From the NCBI GenBank assembly GCA_947472765.1, contig CANJCM010000034.1:1-46936 (forward strand): a DNA stretch of 46,936 nt, in the 5' to 3' direction. This document shows positions 15,758 through 24,430 of this stretch, in pieces. Under the pieces are notes generated by a model that was given only the letters and a program-made list of their open reading frames with translations, was not told the DNA's origin and searched no databases. Both the position numbers and the translations under genes were made by a program. How positions within the stretch are numbered: the first letter of the stretch is position 1; each line of letters begins with the position of its first letter. The DNA is from Opitutia bacterium (GTDB taxonomy: Bacteria > Verrucomicrobiota > Verrucomicrobiia > Opitutales > Opitutaceae).

Positions 15758-17119
15758 ATGAGCGCTTCGTACGCCACCGCACCCGCGCAGGCAGCTCCGG
15801 CGCCTTCCGAACTGGAGTCCCGCACTGTCCGCAAGGTCACGATGCGGCTGATCCCGTTCCTGATTCTCTGCTACCTCGTGGCGTACCTCGATCGCGTCAA
15901 CGTCGGTTTTGCCGCGCTGACGATGAACAAGGATCTCGGTCTCTCGGCCGCGATGTATGGCTTCGGGGCCGGCGTTTTTTTCCTCGCGTACTTCGTCTTC
16001 GAGGTGCCCTCGAACCTCATGCTCGAGCGCTTCGGCGCCCGGAAATGGATCGCCCGGATCATGTTCAGCTGGGGCATCCTCTCTGGACTGATGGCGTTCA
16101 TTCCGTCGATCGCCATCGCGACCAAACTGGGCAACGAGCACACGTTCTACGCCATCCGCGTGCTCCTCGGCATCGCGGAGGCCGGTTTTTTCCCGGGGAT
16201 CATTTTCTACCTGACGCTCTGGTTCCCGGCGGTGTACCGCGCTCGGATCATCGGCTACTTCATGGCCGCGATTCCGTTCTCGTCCGTCGTCGGCGCGCCG
16301 ATCTCCGGCCTGCTGCTCGATCTCCACGGCGCCGGCGGCATGGCCGGATGGCAGTGGATGTTCATCATCGAGGCCGCTCCGGCGGTCATCCTGTCCGTCG
16401 TGGTTTATTTCTACCTCACGGATCGTCCGAAGGACGCCACCTGGCTGCAGGACGACGAACGTACCTGGCTGGCCCAGCGGCTCACCGCCGAGGAGGCCCA
16501 ACGCAAGAAGGCCGCTCACTTCAGCATCGTCCAGGCCCTGACCAACCCGAAGGTGCTCGCGCTCTCGCTCGTCTATTTCGGCGCCGTTTCCAGCAACTAT
16601 GGCGTGGGCTTTTTCCTCCCCCAGATCGTGAAGGGCTTCGGCCTCAGCAACGCCATCACCGGCCTGGTCACGGCCATCCCCTATGTCGTCGGCACCATCG
16701 GCATGGTCTGGTACAGCCGCCGCTCCGACCGCAAACAGGAGCGCCGCGGCCACCTGGCCGTCGCCCTCGTGATCGCCGGCGCGGGCATCGCCATCTCCAC
16801 TCTCTTCGAAAGCCCGGCCCTGAAGATGCTCGCGCTGTCGGTCAGCGCGTTTGGCGTCTTCTCCTGCCTGCCGGTGTTCTGGACGCTCCCCACCGCGTTT
16901 CTCTCCGGCGCGAGCGCCGCCGCCGGCATCGCCATCATCAACTCCGTCGGCAATCTCGCCGGATTTACCGGCCCTTATGTCATGGGCTGGATCAAGGATC
17001 GCACCGGCAGCTACACCGGCGGCCTCCTCTCGGTGGCCGGTTGCGTCACCGTCGCACTGGTGATCGTCCTGTTTCTCCGGCACGACAGTCGCCTGGAGCG
17101 TCCGCCAGAAGGCGAGTGA
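15758..17119 (+). CDS. MFS transporter, anion:cation symporter (ACS) family
   Basis: A 453-residue, 12-helix inner-membrane transporter. The first helix carries the ACS signature (AYLDRVNVGFAALTMNKDLG), followed by FVFEVPSNLMLERFGARKWI between helices 2 and 3. A hydrophilic loop (about 215-250) separates the two halves. Relatives carry monocarboxylic sugar acids such as glucarate, galactonate or tartrate with protons. The ATG at 15758 is preferred to an upstream start at 15728, because the residues after it match the usual soluble N-terminal tail. Two oxidoreductases, Gfo/Idh/MocA and SDR, follow on the same strand after a 260-bp gap, suggesting uptake and oxidation of one compound. The substrate is not readable from the sequence. 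Confidence 0.9.
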   Translation: MSASYATAPAQAAPAPSELESRTVRKVTMRLIPFLILCYLVAYLDRVNVGFAALTMNKDLGLSAAMYGFGAGVFFLAYFVFEVPSNLMLERFGARKWIARIMFSWGILSGLMAFIPSIAIATKLGNEHTFYAIRVLLGIAEAGFFPGIIFYLTLWFPAVYRARIIGYFMAAIPFSSVVGAPISGLLLDLHGAGGMAGWQWMFIIEAAPAVILSVVVYFYLTDRPKDATWLQDDERTWLAQRLTAEEAQRKKAAHFSIVQALTNPKVLALSLVYFGAVSSNYGVGFFLPQIVKGFGLSNAITGLVTAIPYVVGTIGMVWYSRRSDRKQERRGHLAVALVIAGAGIAISTLFESPALKMLALSVSAFGVFSCLPVFWTLPTAFLSGASAAAGIAIINSVGNLAGFTGPYVMGWIKDRTGSYTGGLLSVAGCVTVALVIVLFLRHDSRLERPPEGE

Positions 17120-17381
17120 TCATCCCGCCATCAATGTTCTCGTGGCTGCGAGTGTGAGCGAGTGGCCATCGAAAAGGCGCCGACCGACCCGGGAACGCAG
17201 AGGTCGCAGAGGTTAAGGGAGGACGCAGAGCAGACGGCGAGTTCGACCCATCGCTGAACTCGTTCAAACATTCAGCAGCCGGGCTGGAGCGCGATGTTTC
17301 CTGGCTTCATGGCTTCAGGCTCAACTCCGGATGCCGCAGCCGCGGCTTGCCGAGACCACGCCGCTTCCGTTGGCTGGGCGC

Positions 17382-18440
17382 ATGGCTTCACCCCAATCGC
17401 TGTCCGGCCGAGATGTTGTCCGTTGGGGAATTCTCGGGTGCGGCGATGTCACCGAGGTGAAGAGCGGCCCCGGCTTCCAGAAGGCGCAGGGCTCGCAACT
17501 CGTGGCCGTCATGCGGCGCACCAGCCACCTCGCCGCCGACTACGCCAAGCGCCACGGCGTGCCGCGCTGGTACGATCGCGCCGAGGCACTGGTCAACGAT
17601 CCCGAGGTTGACGCCATCTACGTCGCGACGACGCCCGGCGCCCATCTCGAAACCGCCCTCCTCGTCGCGGCCGCCGGGAAGCCATGCTACATGGAAAAGC
17701 CGATGGCGCGGAACACGCCCGAGTGCGACGCCATGATCGCCTCCTTTGCCAGGGCCAATCAGAAGCTCTTCGTCGCCTATTACCGGCGCGCGATGCCGCG
17801 TTTCCTCAAGGTGCGTGACCTCGTCAACGACGGCGCCATCGGCCGGCTCTCCGGCGTCAGTTACCGGCACTCAGCCCCCCGGGTTCAACCGGATCCCACC
17901 AAAGTTGGCTGGCGCACCACGGTGGAGAATTCCGGCGGCGGACTCCTCCTCGACATCGGCTCGCACGTGCTCGACTTCCTCGACTTCTGCCTCGGGCCGC
18001 TCGCGGACGTTCAGGGCCGGGCCGCGCGCAACGCCACCGTCGGCGACGTCGAGAACGCTGTCGCCCTCACGTTCCGCACCGGCGGCGACGTGCTCGGCAC
18101 CGGCATGTGGAATTTCGCCAGCCACGTGGGCGAGGACGTCCTCGAGTTCACCGGCACCACCGGTCGCGTCACCGTAAATTTCTTCGCCAACGATCCGGTC
18201 CGCCTCGAGACCGCGCGCGGAGTCGAAACCTTCGACCTCCCCAATCCGCCTCACGTCGCCCAGCCGCTGATTCAAACCGTCGTCGACGATCTGCTCGGGC
18301 GCGGCACCTGCCCGAGCACGGCCGCCTCTGCCCTCCGCACGCAACGCGTCATGGACCAGGTGCTCGCCGAGTACTACGGCGGACGCGATGACGCCTTCTG
18401 GAATCGCTCTGCAACCTGGCCCGGTCTCCGCGGCGCCTGA
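17382..18440 (+). CDS. Gfo/Idh/MocA-family NAD(P)-dependent oxidoreductase
   Basis: About 352 residues. The N-terminal Rossmann domain opens with VRWGILGCGDVTEVKSGPGF. YVATTPGAH and CYMEKPMARN follow, the latter with the family Lys (EKP) that sits near the substrate hydroxyl. The C-terminal alpha/beta domain includes GGGLLLDIGSHVLDFLDFCL, the position of the other conserved catalytic residues. Members oxidise or reduce sugars, inositols and sugar derivatives. An upstream ATG at 17331 in the same frame would add 17 residues; the start at 17382 leaves about ten residues before the first strand, which is normal. An SDR gene follows nine bases after the stop, so the two are co-transcribed. The 210 bp before the gene contain a CGCAGAGG-type dispersed word (17200-17235). 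Confidence 0.9.
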   Translation: MASPQSLSGRDVVRWGILGCGDVTEVKSGPGFQKAQGSQLVAVMRRTSHLAADYAKRHGVPRWYDRAEALVNDPEVDAIYVATTPGAHLETALLVAAAGKPCYMEKPMARNTPECDAMIASFARANQKLFVAYYRRAMPRFLKVRDLVNDGAIGRLSGVSYRHSAPRVQPDPTKVGWRTTVENSGGGLLLDIGSHVLDFLDFCLGPLADVQGRAARNATVGDVENAVALTFRTGGDVLGTGMWNFASHVGEDVLEFTGTTGRVTVNFFANDPVRLETARGVETFDLPNPPHVAQPLIQTVVDDLLGRGTCPSTAASALRTQRVMDQVLAEYYGGRDDAFWNRSATWPGLRGA

Positions 18441-18449
18441 ATTTCCCTC

Positions 18450-19223
18450 ATGTCCAAACTCCAAGGTAAACGCGCCCTCGTCACTGCCGGTGCCCAAGGC
18501 ATCGGTCTCGCCATCAGCCGCCAGCTCATCGACGCGGGCTGCGATGTGTTCGTCCACTATCACTCCAGTGCCGCCACCGCGGGTGAACTCGCTGAGCGGG
18601 CCAAGAAGGCCGGACGCCGTTACGCGAGCGGCCAGGCCGATTTGACCACGAGCGAGGAAAGCAACCGGCTCGTCGCCGAGGCCGTGAAGTTCCTCGGTGG
18701 ACTCGACATCCTGATCAACAACGCCGGCTCGATGATCGGCCGCCGCTCGATGGCCGAGGGCGACGACGAATTCTGGTCCGATGTGATGTCGCTCAACGTC
18801 GGCAGCGTCCGCCGCGTGACCCGCGCCTGCGTGCCTCACCTCATCGCCGGCTCCAAGGCCGGCGGCGGCGCCAGCATCGTCAATCTCTCCTCGCTCGCCG
18901 CCCGCAACGGCGGCGGCCCCGGCGCGCTGGCCTACGCCACCGCGAAGGGCGCGGTGCTCACCATGACCCGTGGACTCGCGAAGGAACTCGGGCCACAGGG
19001 CATCCGCGTGAACGCGTTGACGCCCGGCCTGATTCTCGGATCGCAATTCCACGCCATCCACACGCCGCCCGAGGCGCAGAAATCGATCATCGCGACGATC
19101 CCGCTCGGTCGAGCCGGCGACATCGATGATGTGGCCCGCGCCGCGGTCTTCCTCGCCTCGGAGTACGACGGCTTCATCACCGGCGCCGCACTCGACATCA
19201 ACGGCGGCGTCTGGGGCGGTTGA
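18450..19223 (+). CDS. Short-chain dehydrogenase/reductase (SDR)
   Basis: A 257-residue classical SDR. The nucleotide motif is VTAGAQGIGLAI, with Ala in place of the first Gly, a substitution often seen in this family. INNAG is the adenine-stabilising motif. The catalytic Ser is in VNLSSLA and the Tyr/Lys pair in YATAKGA. GAALDINGGVWGG closes the fold, as in sugar, polyol or 3-oxoacyl reductases. The start nine bases after the Gfo/Idh/MocA stop marks a tight two-gene operon, perhaps oxidising successive positions of a sugar derivative. A strong hairpin starts at the stop codon. Substrate and cofactor choice are not determinable by eye. Confidence 0.9.
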   Translation: MSKLQGKRALVTAGAQGIGLAISRQLIDAGCDVFVHYHSSAATAGELAERAKKAGRRYASGQADLTTSEESNRLVAEAVKFLGGLDILINNAGSMIGRRSMAEGDDEFWSDVMSLNVGSVRRVTRACVPHLIAGSKAGGGASIVNLSSLAARNGGGPGALAYATAKGAVLTMTRGLAKELGPQGIRVNALTPGLILGSQFHAIHTPPEAQKSIIATIPLGRAGDIDDVARAAVFLASEYDGFITGAALDINGGVWGG

Positions 19224-19257
19224 GAAGTTTCCTGCCCTCACGGGCAGGAAATTTCTC
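19222..19257 (+). terminator. 16-bp stem terminator after the SDR gene
   Basis: Arms 19222-19237 and 19242-19257 pair over 16 bp with a single G-T wobble and a four-base loop TCAC. The core reads TTTCCTGCCC/GGGCAGGAAA. The stem begins inside the stop codon. The 3' arm is followed by no strong T-run, so it may work with a factor or as an mRNA-protecting 3' end. Confidence 0.7.
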
Positions 19258-20041
19258 AACCGTAGCCCGCTGCGTGAGCAGCGGGACAAGGGCGCTAACC
19301 CGCAGCAGCCCCATCAGTTTCGCGGTTACGCGAAACTGCCGCCGCGGCTGATGCAATGTCTGATCAGCTACACTTCAGCTTAATCTGCCGCTAAAACTCA
19401 GACGGCCCTGAGGGGTTGGCCGCAAAAAGGCGCAGAAGGCGCAAAAAAACAATCCACCGGACGGGCGTGCACGAGGGCTGCCTCGTCTCGAATTAGCCTA
19501 ACGAAGGCAACCCAAGTGCACGCCCGGGATTTGCCCGCTCGGACTGCTTACTCGCGCTTACCGTCACCTCGTGACCGCGTTTTTCCGGCGATACGCCCGC
19601 AACCCGGTAGACCGTGTGCAGACTCTGTCATTCTGAGCGGAGCGAAGTTACCGAGCGCAGCGAGAGGCTTGGTCATCCACGCGCATAACTCCCTCGAAAG
19701 CATGGATTCTTCGCTCCGCTCAGAATGACAAAAGGGGATTTGGTTTCGCGCCACTCTCACCTGTACCGGACCTCACGACCGCGGAAGCAGCTCAGAAGAG
19801 ACGCGTGGAAGAAGTCCACGCGGGGCCAAACCGGCGCGCACGAGGTCTGCGTTCCTGCCAATGCTTCAATTTCAGCGGACCTCGTGCGCGCCCGTCTGTG
19901 GATTGGTGGATTGGTTTTTGCGCCTCTTGTGCCTTTTTGCGGCCAATCCCTCCGCGGTTTGGAAGAAGCGTCCAAGAATTGGACCCTCCGAATCCTGCCC
20001 CATCCTGCAATCCTGTCCAAACTCCGGGTCCCATCCGAGGA
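19258..20041. repeat. Gene-free repeat field before the rhamnose isomerase 3' end
   Basis: About 780 bp with no gene. It contains, in order: a GTAG-footed hairpin at 19262-19285 (CCCGCTGC/GCAGCGGG); an ATCAG...CTGAT element at about 19314-19353 holding GCGAAACTGCCGCCGCGG; a GGCGCAGAAGGCGC word near 19430; an 11-bp perfect stem at 19462-19526 (CGGGCGTGCAC/GTGCACGCCCG); a long palindrome at 19625-19731 of the CATTCTGAGCG type; a 15-bp perfect stem at 19833-19892 (GGCGCGCACGAGGTC/GACCTCGTGCGCGCC); and a CATCCTG/AATCCTG word near 20000. Frames in this block translate the repeats and look like no protein I know. Confidence 0.75.
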
Positions 20042-20068
20042 TCAGGCGAAGCTGCCGCCGCGGCTGAT
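20041..20068. repeat. Dispersed element forming the rhaI 3' end
   Basis: The segment begins ATCAG and ends CTGAT and shares a GCGAAGCTGCCGCCGCGG core with the element at about 19314-19353 (one mismatch in the core; the other copy has extra bases in the middle). It covers the rhaI stop codon (20042-20044) and its last codons. Confidence 0.6.
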
Positions 20069-21241
20069 TCCCATTTCCTTGCGGCGGCGTCGGCGATCGG
20101 CGGCGGCCGTGCGCTCGTAGCCTGAACGCCGGTGCTCGGCCAGCGGGTCCGCGGCAAGCCGGTTCGCCTTCCGCCAGGAAGCGAGCGCGGGGGAAACGTC
20201 CGTGAAGAACGCTTTCTTCAAAATCAATTCGGCCGTGACGACATCGCGCTTCAACTGCGCCCGGAGCAGCGCCTCGTGGTCGACGAGCGCCGCTTTCGCA
20301 AAGAGCTCCTGCGCGATCACGACCGTCTGAATCGTCGCCTCGATCTTCGGCTTCTCGTTGTGGCACTGGTCGATCATGTAGGCGATCTTCGGACGCCGCC
20401 GACGTTCGTGCGCGAAGAGGTGAATCTCATGGAAGATCCGGAAAATCTGGTACGGGTCGATCGAACCGAGCGTGAGATCGTCGTCGGCGTAACGCCGGTC
20501 GTTGAAGTGGAAACCGCCGAGCATGTCCTCATCGAGCAGCCACGCGACGATCTGCTCGATGTTGGTCGCCGCATAGTGATGCCCGGTGTCGACGAGCACC
20601 TTGGCGCGCGGTCCCGCCTTCTTCGAAAGCAGATATGCCATGCCCCAGTCGGCGATATCCGTCGCGTAGAACGCCGGCTCGAAGGGCTTGTACTCGACGA
20701 GCATCGTCTGGTTCGGGGCGAGTTTCCGGTGCAGCGCGCCCAGCGACTCCTCGAAGGCCGCCTTGCGGGCGCGAATGCTCTCCTGCCCGGGGTAATTCGT
20801 GCCGTCGGCAAACCAGAGTGAGACGTACTCGCTGCCGACCGCCCGACCGATCGCGACGGAGTCGAAGCAGTGCTGCAGCGCCCGCGCGCGCACGGCGGGG
20901 TCGCTGTTCCCGAACGAGCCCCACTTGTATTCCTGATCCTGAAAGAGGTTCGGGTTGATCGCGCCGATCTTCACGCCGTGCTTCCGGGCCAGTTTCGCCA
21001 CGCTCTTCGGGTCTTCACCCGGCACGAAGTCCCAGAGCACGTGGACCGCCACGGTCGGGCAGCAACCCATCAACGCATGGACGTGTCCCGCATCAGCGAG
21101 CTTGTCGCCGAGATCGATCGCGGCGGCGTCCTGGAAAAATTTCCCGAAGCGCGTGCCGGTGTCAGCGAAGCCCCACGAGGGCGTTTCAATCAGGAAGGTG
21201 TCGAGCGCCTCGCGGGCGCGGCGAAGTTGGGCCGGGGTCAT
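20042..21241 (-). CDS. rhaI: L-rhamnose isomerase (RhaI type)
   Basis: A 399-residue TIM-barrel aldose-ketose isomerase of the Pseudomonas stutzeri L-rhamnose isomerase type, which converts L-rhamnose to L-rhamnulose and often accepts other sugars such as D-allose. Metal and substrate segments visible are VEYKPFEPAFYATDIADWG, VLVDTGHHYAATNIEQ and GGFHFNDRRYADDDLTLGS, the last with the HxND and DDD residues of the dinuclear metal site. The ATG at 21241 is chosen; an upstream start at 21292 lies in repeat-like sequence. The last codons (ISRGGSFA) are encoded by a dispersed repeat at 20041-20068. No rhamnulokinase or rhamnulose-phosphate aldolase is nearby; an Ldh2-family dehydrogenase gene lies upstream on the same strand. 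Confidence 0.88.
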   Translation of the reverse strand: MTPAQLRRAREALDTFLIETPSWGFADTGTRFGKFFQDAAAIDLGDKLADAGHVHALMGCCPTVAVHVLWDFVPGEDPKSVAKLARKHGVKIGAINPNLFQDQEYKWGSFGNSDPAVRARALQHCFDSVAIGRAVGSEYVSLWFADGTNYPGQESIRARKAAFEESLGALHRKLAPNQTMLVEYKPFEPAFYATDIADWGMAYLLSKKAGPRAKVLVDTGHHYAATNIEQIVAWLLDEDMLGGFHFNDRRYADDDLTLGSIDPYQIFRIFHEIHLFAHERRRRPKIAYMIDQCHNEKPKIEATIQTVVIAQELFAKAALVDHEALLRAQLKRDVVTAELILKKAFFTDVSPALASWRKANRLAADPLAEHRRSGYERTAAADRRRRRKEMGISRGGSFA

Positions 21242-21503
21242 GGTAGGACCGCGACTTTGCCGCGCGCCCCGCGAAGTTCCAGCCGAGAACACGAGGCGTC
21301 TCGCTCAGCTCAGCGAACACACCACGTCGCTTCGCGCCACCCCTCTCCAAGAGGGGATCTTCGATCCGCCTTCTCTCTGCTTGGAGATCTGCCGCTACCT
21401 CGTGCTCGTAATAGTTCTCGCTCTCGCAATGTAGGGCCGGCGCTCGCCGCCGGGCCCAATCGAAAATCGAGATTCCAAAATCGAAAATCCCCCGGCGCGT
21501 TCC
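21242..21503. repeat. Repeat cluster between the Ldh2-type gene and rhaI
   Basis: Contents are an ACACACCACG...ACCCCTCT element at about 21316-21365, a CTCGTGCTCGTAATAG word near 21400, a GTAG-footed hairpin at 21431-21456 almost identical to the one at 12760-12785, and at 21457-21493 the TTTTCGATTT-type word in complement. The last ends about 12 bases beyond the stop codon of the Ldh2-type gene. Confidence 0.75.
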
Positions 21504-22556
21504 CTACATCGCGGCGGGAGCCGCGATGCCGAGCTTCTTCATCCACGGCTCCAGCGAGGGCATGATGCTGGGATAAAGTTCGACACCTTGTTTGAGTTGC
21601 TCCTCGCGACGACGCAGGCCGGCCTCGCCGGGAACGCGCACGCGATCGAAGCCCGGCCGTGGCGGCGTGGCGCGACACCCATCGGCGAGATGCGAGGTCA
21701 GCGCGACGAACTCGTCCCGCCCGCCGAAGAACGCGGGATTGATCACCTGGACGAACACCGACGCGCCCCAGCCTTCCTTCGGATGCAAACGACCACGCCC
21801 CGTCAGCGCGCTCGTCAGGGTCTCCACAAAGAGCGCGAGGGCGTAGCCCTTGTGTCCGTGATCGACGCCACCCATCGGCAGCAACGTGCCGGAGGGTTCC
21901 GCAAACATGACGCCCGGATCGTCGGTGGGAATGCCCGCGGCATCGAGCAGCCACTTGCCGGGCAGCGGCTTCTTCTCGGTGTGCATCCGCTTGATCAGAC
22001 CATTCGTCGTGATCGACATCGACACATCGAGGATCACGGGATGCCCGTTCGTCGGCCACGCCGCCGCAAAGGGATTCGGCGTGTACATCGGCTTGCGCCC
22101 TCCGTGCGGCGAGACACTCGACCCGGCCGGATCCGAACAGGAGAGAATCGCCATCATGCCCTGCTCGGTCACCGGCCGCAGAAACGCCGCGAGGCACGCG
22201 ATGTGATGGCTGCGCTGAATTACGATCGTGCAGGTCCCGTGCTGCTTCGCTCGCTCCGTCGCGAGAGTCAGCGCCCGCACCGCGAGCCACGGCCCGGGCA
22301 ACCGTTGTCCATCCCAGTTCACGGCCGCCGGAAAATCGGCAATCACGCGCGGCGAGCCCGACTTCGTCATCGATCCGCTCTCCAGTTCGCCGAGGTAACC
22401 AGCGAGCAAGGCGAGCCCATGCGTGGTATGCCCCATCAGGTCGCCCTCGACCAGGATATCGGCAACGACCCTGGACTTCTCGTCCTCGAGTCCGGCCCGG
22501 TTGAGCAGGTCCGTGGCAAATTGCGTGAGCGCGGTGGGGGAAAAGCGGGCAGGCAT
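21504..22556 (-). CDS. Ldh2 (malate/L-lactate) family dehydrogenase
   Basis: A 350-residue NAD(P)-dependent 2-hydroxyacid oxidoreductase of the Ldh2/YlbC/YiaK/ComC family, which has its own fold and not the classical Rossmann LDH fold. Segments typical of the family are DLMGHTTHGLALLAGYLGEL near residue 40, with the conserved His, then VIQRSHHIACLAAFLRPVTEQGMM and DVSMSITTNGLIKRMHTEKK. GTLLPMGGVDHGHKGYALALFVETL is the NAD-binding/lysine region. Members act on malate, sulfolactate, ureidoglycolate, 2,3-diketogulonate or proline-derived imines. With a sugar isomerase next to it, a sugar-acid substrate is likely but unproven. The start is the first ATG of a frame matching the usual N-terminus. 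The long frame read in another phase here (22749 to 21310) is a shadow. Confidence 0.9.
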   Translation of the reverse strand: MPARFSPTALTQFATDLLNRAGLEDEKSRVVADILVEGDLMGHTTHGLALLAGYLGELESGSMTKSGSPRVIADFPAAVNWDGQRLPGPWLAVRALTLATERAKQHGTCTIVIQRSHHIACLAAFLRPVTEQGMMAILSCSDPAGSSVSPHGGRKPMYTPNPFAAAWPTNGHPVILDVSMSITTNGLIKRMHTEKKPLPGKWLLDAAGIPTDDPGVMFAEPSGTLLPMGGVDHGHKGYALALFVETLTSALTGRGRLHPKEGWGASVFVQVINPAFFGGRDEFVALTSHLADGCRATPPRPGFDRVRVPGEAGLRRREEQLKQGVELYPSIMPSLEPWMKKLGIAAPAAM

Positions 22557-22621
22557 GGGGAAACTCTAGGTGCGCGCCGGAGTTTTCCGCTAGCACAAAT
22601 CCGACGCCGGCCGCGGGCAGA

Positions 22622-24430
22622 TTACTTCTTCCCGCCGTGACGCTCCGCCGCCGTCCGCACGCGCTCCAAACTGGTGCGCGCCCCTTCATCATCCGGATTG
22701 GCTCGCAACGCCTCCTCGTAGGCGGCCATCGCCTCGGCGGCGCGACCAAGCAGAATCAGCGCCCCGCCCATGCTGGCGTGCAGCGGCCCGGACCGCGCGG
22801 GTTGGAGCAGCAGCGCGGTTTCGTAGTGCGAAAGCGCCTCGGCCGGCCGGTGATCCTCGACGAGGGCATCTCCGAGCGCGGCGTGCGCGCTGCCGTCATC
22901 GGGGTCGAGCCGGACCGCCGCGACGAACTCCTTCATCCCCTCGTCCGGGCGGCCCGCCGCCGAAAGTACCATTCCGCGCAGCAGCCGCGTTTCGGCCTCC
23001 GCGGGGGCGAACTTCGCCGCCGCGTCCAGTTCCACCAAAGCTTCGTCAAAACGACCGGCCTCGGCGAGGACCCGGCCTTGCTCCCGGCGTCGCTCGGCGG
23101 GACTCACCCCCAGCCGCGTGGCCGCTTCATAGTGCGAGGCCGCGGGTGCCGCGCGGCCGAGTCGAAATTGCAGCGAGGCCAGCCCGAGGTGGGCCGCGGC
23201 GGAATCGGGCTCCAGCTTCAGACTCGTCTCGTACTCCGCCACCGCCTCCCCGAGCCGGCCGGCTTGCGCCAGCATTCCCGCGAGCTGCCGATGCGCCGTG
23301 GCATCGCGCGGGGCGAGTTGCACGGCCTGCTCGAAATGTTCCAGCGCCGCGTCCATCCGCCCGGCCGCCGCCAACGCCTGCGCGAGTTCGAGCCGCGCGC
23401 GCGGATTCGCCGGGTCGCGGGCCAGGGTGTCCGACCACAACGCCACGGCGCTGGCATGAATCGCGGTTCGCGTGTGACTCACGACACCGAGGCCGGCCGC
23501 CACCGCCACGAGAGCTAGTCCGCCCACCCGACCCAGCCGCGCCGCCGCCAAAGCCGCCGCCATGGTCAACGCGATCATCGGCACCACGCCCGGCGTTTGC
23601 CCGTAAACCAGAGGATGCGGCCAGAGGAACCGCGGCAGTGACCAGGCGGCCGCCCGCCACGGCTCCGCGCCGGCCGCCAGCACGCCCTCCGCACCACGGG
23701 AACGCAGGAGCACGACGAGGCCCGCGATCATCACGGCAAAAATCGCCCCGTGCCAGCGACCGCGCTGCCGCCAGACTTCGCCCCACGACGACGCCAGAAA
23801 CGCGCGATCAAACGCCAGCAGCAGCCACGGTGCCGCCAGCATCGTTCCGTGCGCCATCGTGCCGAGCGCGACGGCCACGACGGCGAGGAGCTTCCAGCAG
23901 GTGAGGTTCCGACTCGCGCCCGTCGCGAACGCCCACAGCGCAAGCAGCAGCAACATGCCCGCCAGCATCGCCCCGCGCCCCGCGGTCCCCGCCAGCGTGT
24001 CCACTTGGAGCGGATGCAACAGCCACAGCAGCGCGCCGCCGAGCGGCGGAAAAAACCCCCAGCCCGCCCCCGCGACGGACGAGCGCGTCACCGCAAAGCG
24101 CAGCACCGCGAAAATGAAGAGGGCCGTGAGAAAATGGAGCCCCAGGTTTGACGCCTGGTGGACGCGGGCATCGAAGCCAACCCACGTGTGATCGAGCAGC
24201 AGCGAGGCGTTCGTGGCGGGCCAGTCGGCGAAGGGGTGCGCCAGCGCGGCCCGCATCCGGTCAAAATCCTCGTCGAGCCACGGCGCGCGCCACAGCGGAC
24301 CGAAGGCCACCCACGTCGCTGCCGCCAGCACGAGTCCGGCCCGGACCGTCGCGGGCCACGACTCCGGAAACAACAGCCGGCGCAAACCGGCCGGGCCTGC
24401 CGCCGCGGTCCGTGCGCAGTTCGCGTTCAC
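22622..24430 (-). CDS. Membrane-anchored TPR protein
   Basis: A 602-residue protein. Residues of about 25-340 hold roughly eight to ten hydrophobic segments (for example WLLHPLQVDTLAGTAGRGAM), with an extracytoplasmic-looking loop starting SLLLDHTWVGFDARV. From about 340 to the end are at least seven tetratricopeptide repeats with the usual pattern: ARLELAQALAAAGRMDAALE, then HRQLAGMLAQAGRLGEAVAE, then HLGLASLQFRLGRAAPAASH, and so on. The layout resembles the large verrucomicrobial/planctomycetal TPR proteins sometimes annotated as protein O-mannosyl or O-GlcNAc transferase-like, but I see no catalytic motif. Its ATG overlaps the lnt stop (ATGA), so it is translated with lnt. A role in envelope assembly is an inference from that coupling. 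Confidence 0.8.
   Translation of the reverse strand: MNANCARTAAAGPAGLRRLLFPESWPATVRAGLVLAAATWVAFGPLWRAPWLDEDFDRMRAALAHPFADWPATNASLLLDHTWVGFDARVHQASNLGLHFLTALFIFAVLRFAVTRSSVAGAGWGFFPPLGGALLWLLHPLQVDTLAGTAGRGAMLAGMLLLLALWAFATGASRNLTCWKLLAVVAVALGTMAHGTMLAAPWLLLAFDRAFLASSWGEVWRQRGRWHGAIFAVMIAGLVVLLRSRGAEGVLAAGAEPWRAAAWSLPRFLWPHPLVYGQTPGVVPMIALTMAAALAAARLGRVGGLALVAVAAGLGVVSHTRTAIHASAVALWSDTLARDPANPRARLELAQALAAAGRMDAALEHFEQAVQLAPRDATAHRQLAGMLAQAGRLGEAVAEYETSLKLEPDSAAAHLGLASLQFRLGRAAPAASHYEAATRLGVSPAERRREQGRVLAEAGRFDEALVELDAAAKFAPAEAETRLLRGMVLSAAGRPDEGMKEFVAAVRLDPDDGSAHAALGDALVEDHRPAEALSHYETALLLQPARSGPLHASMGGALILLGRAAEAMAAYEEALRANPDDEGARTSLERVRTAAERHGGKK

Noticed and set aside
15725-17083. Long minus-strand frame opposite the ACS-family MFS gene
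   Set aside because: Its product is a hydrophilic Asp/Gly/Arg/Glu repeat-like sequence of the kind expected when a membrane-protein gene is read antisense.
17871-19289. 472-codon minus-strand frame opposite the oxidoreductase pair
   Set aside because: It spans two well-supported plus-strand genes and has no recognisable domain.
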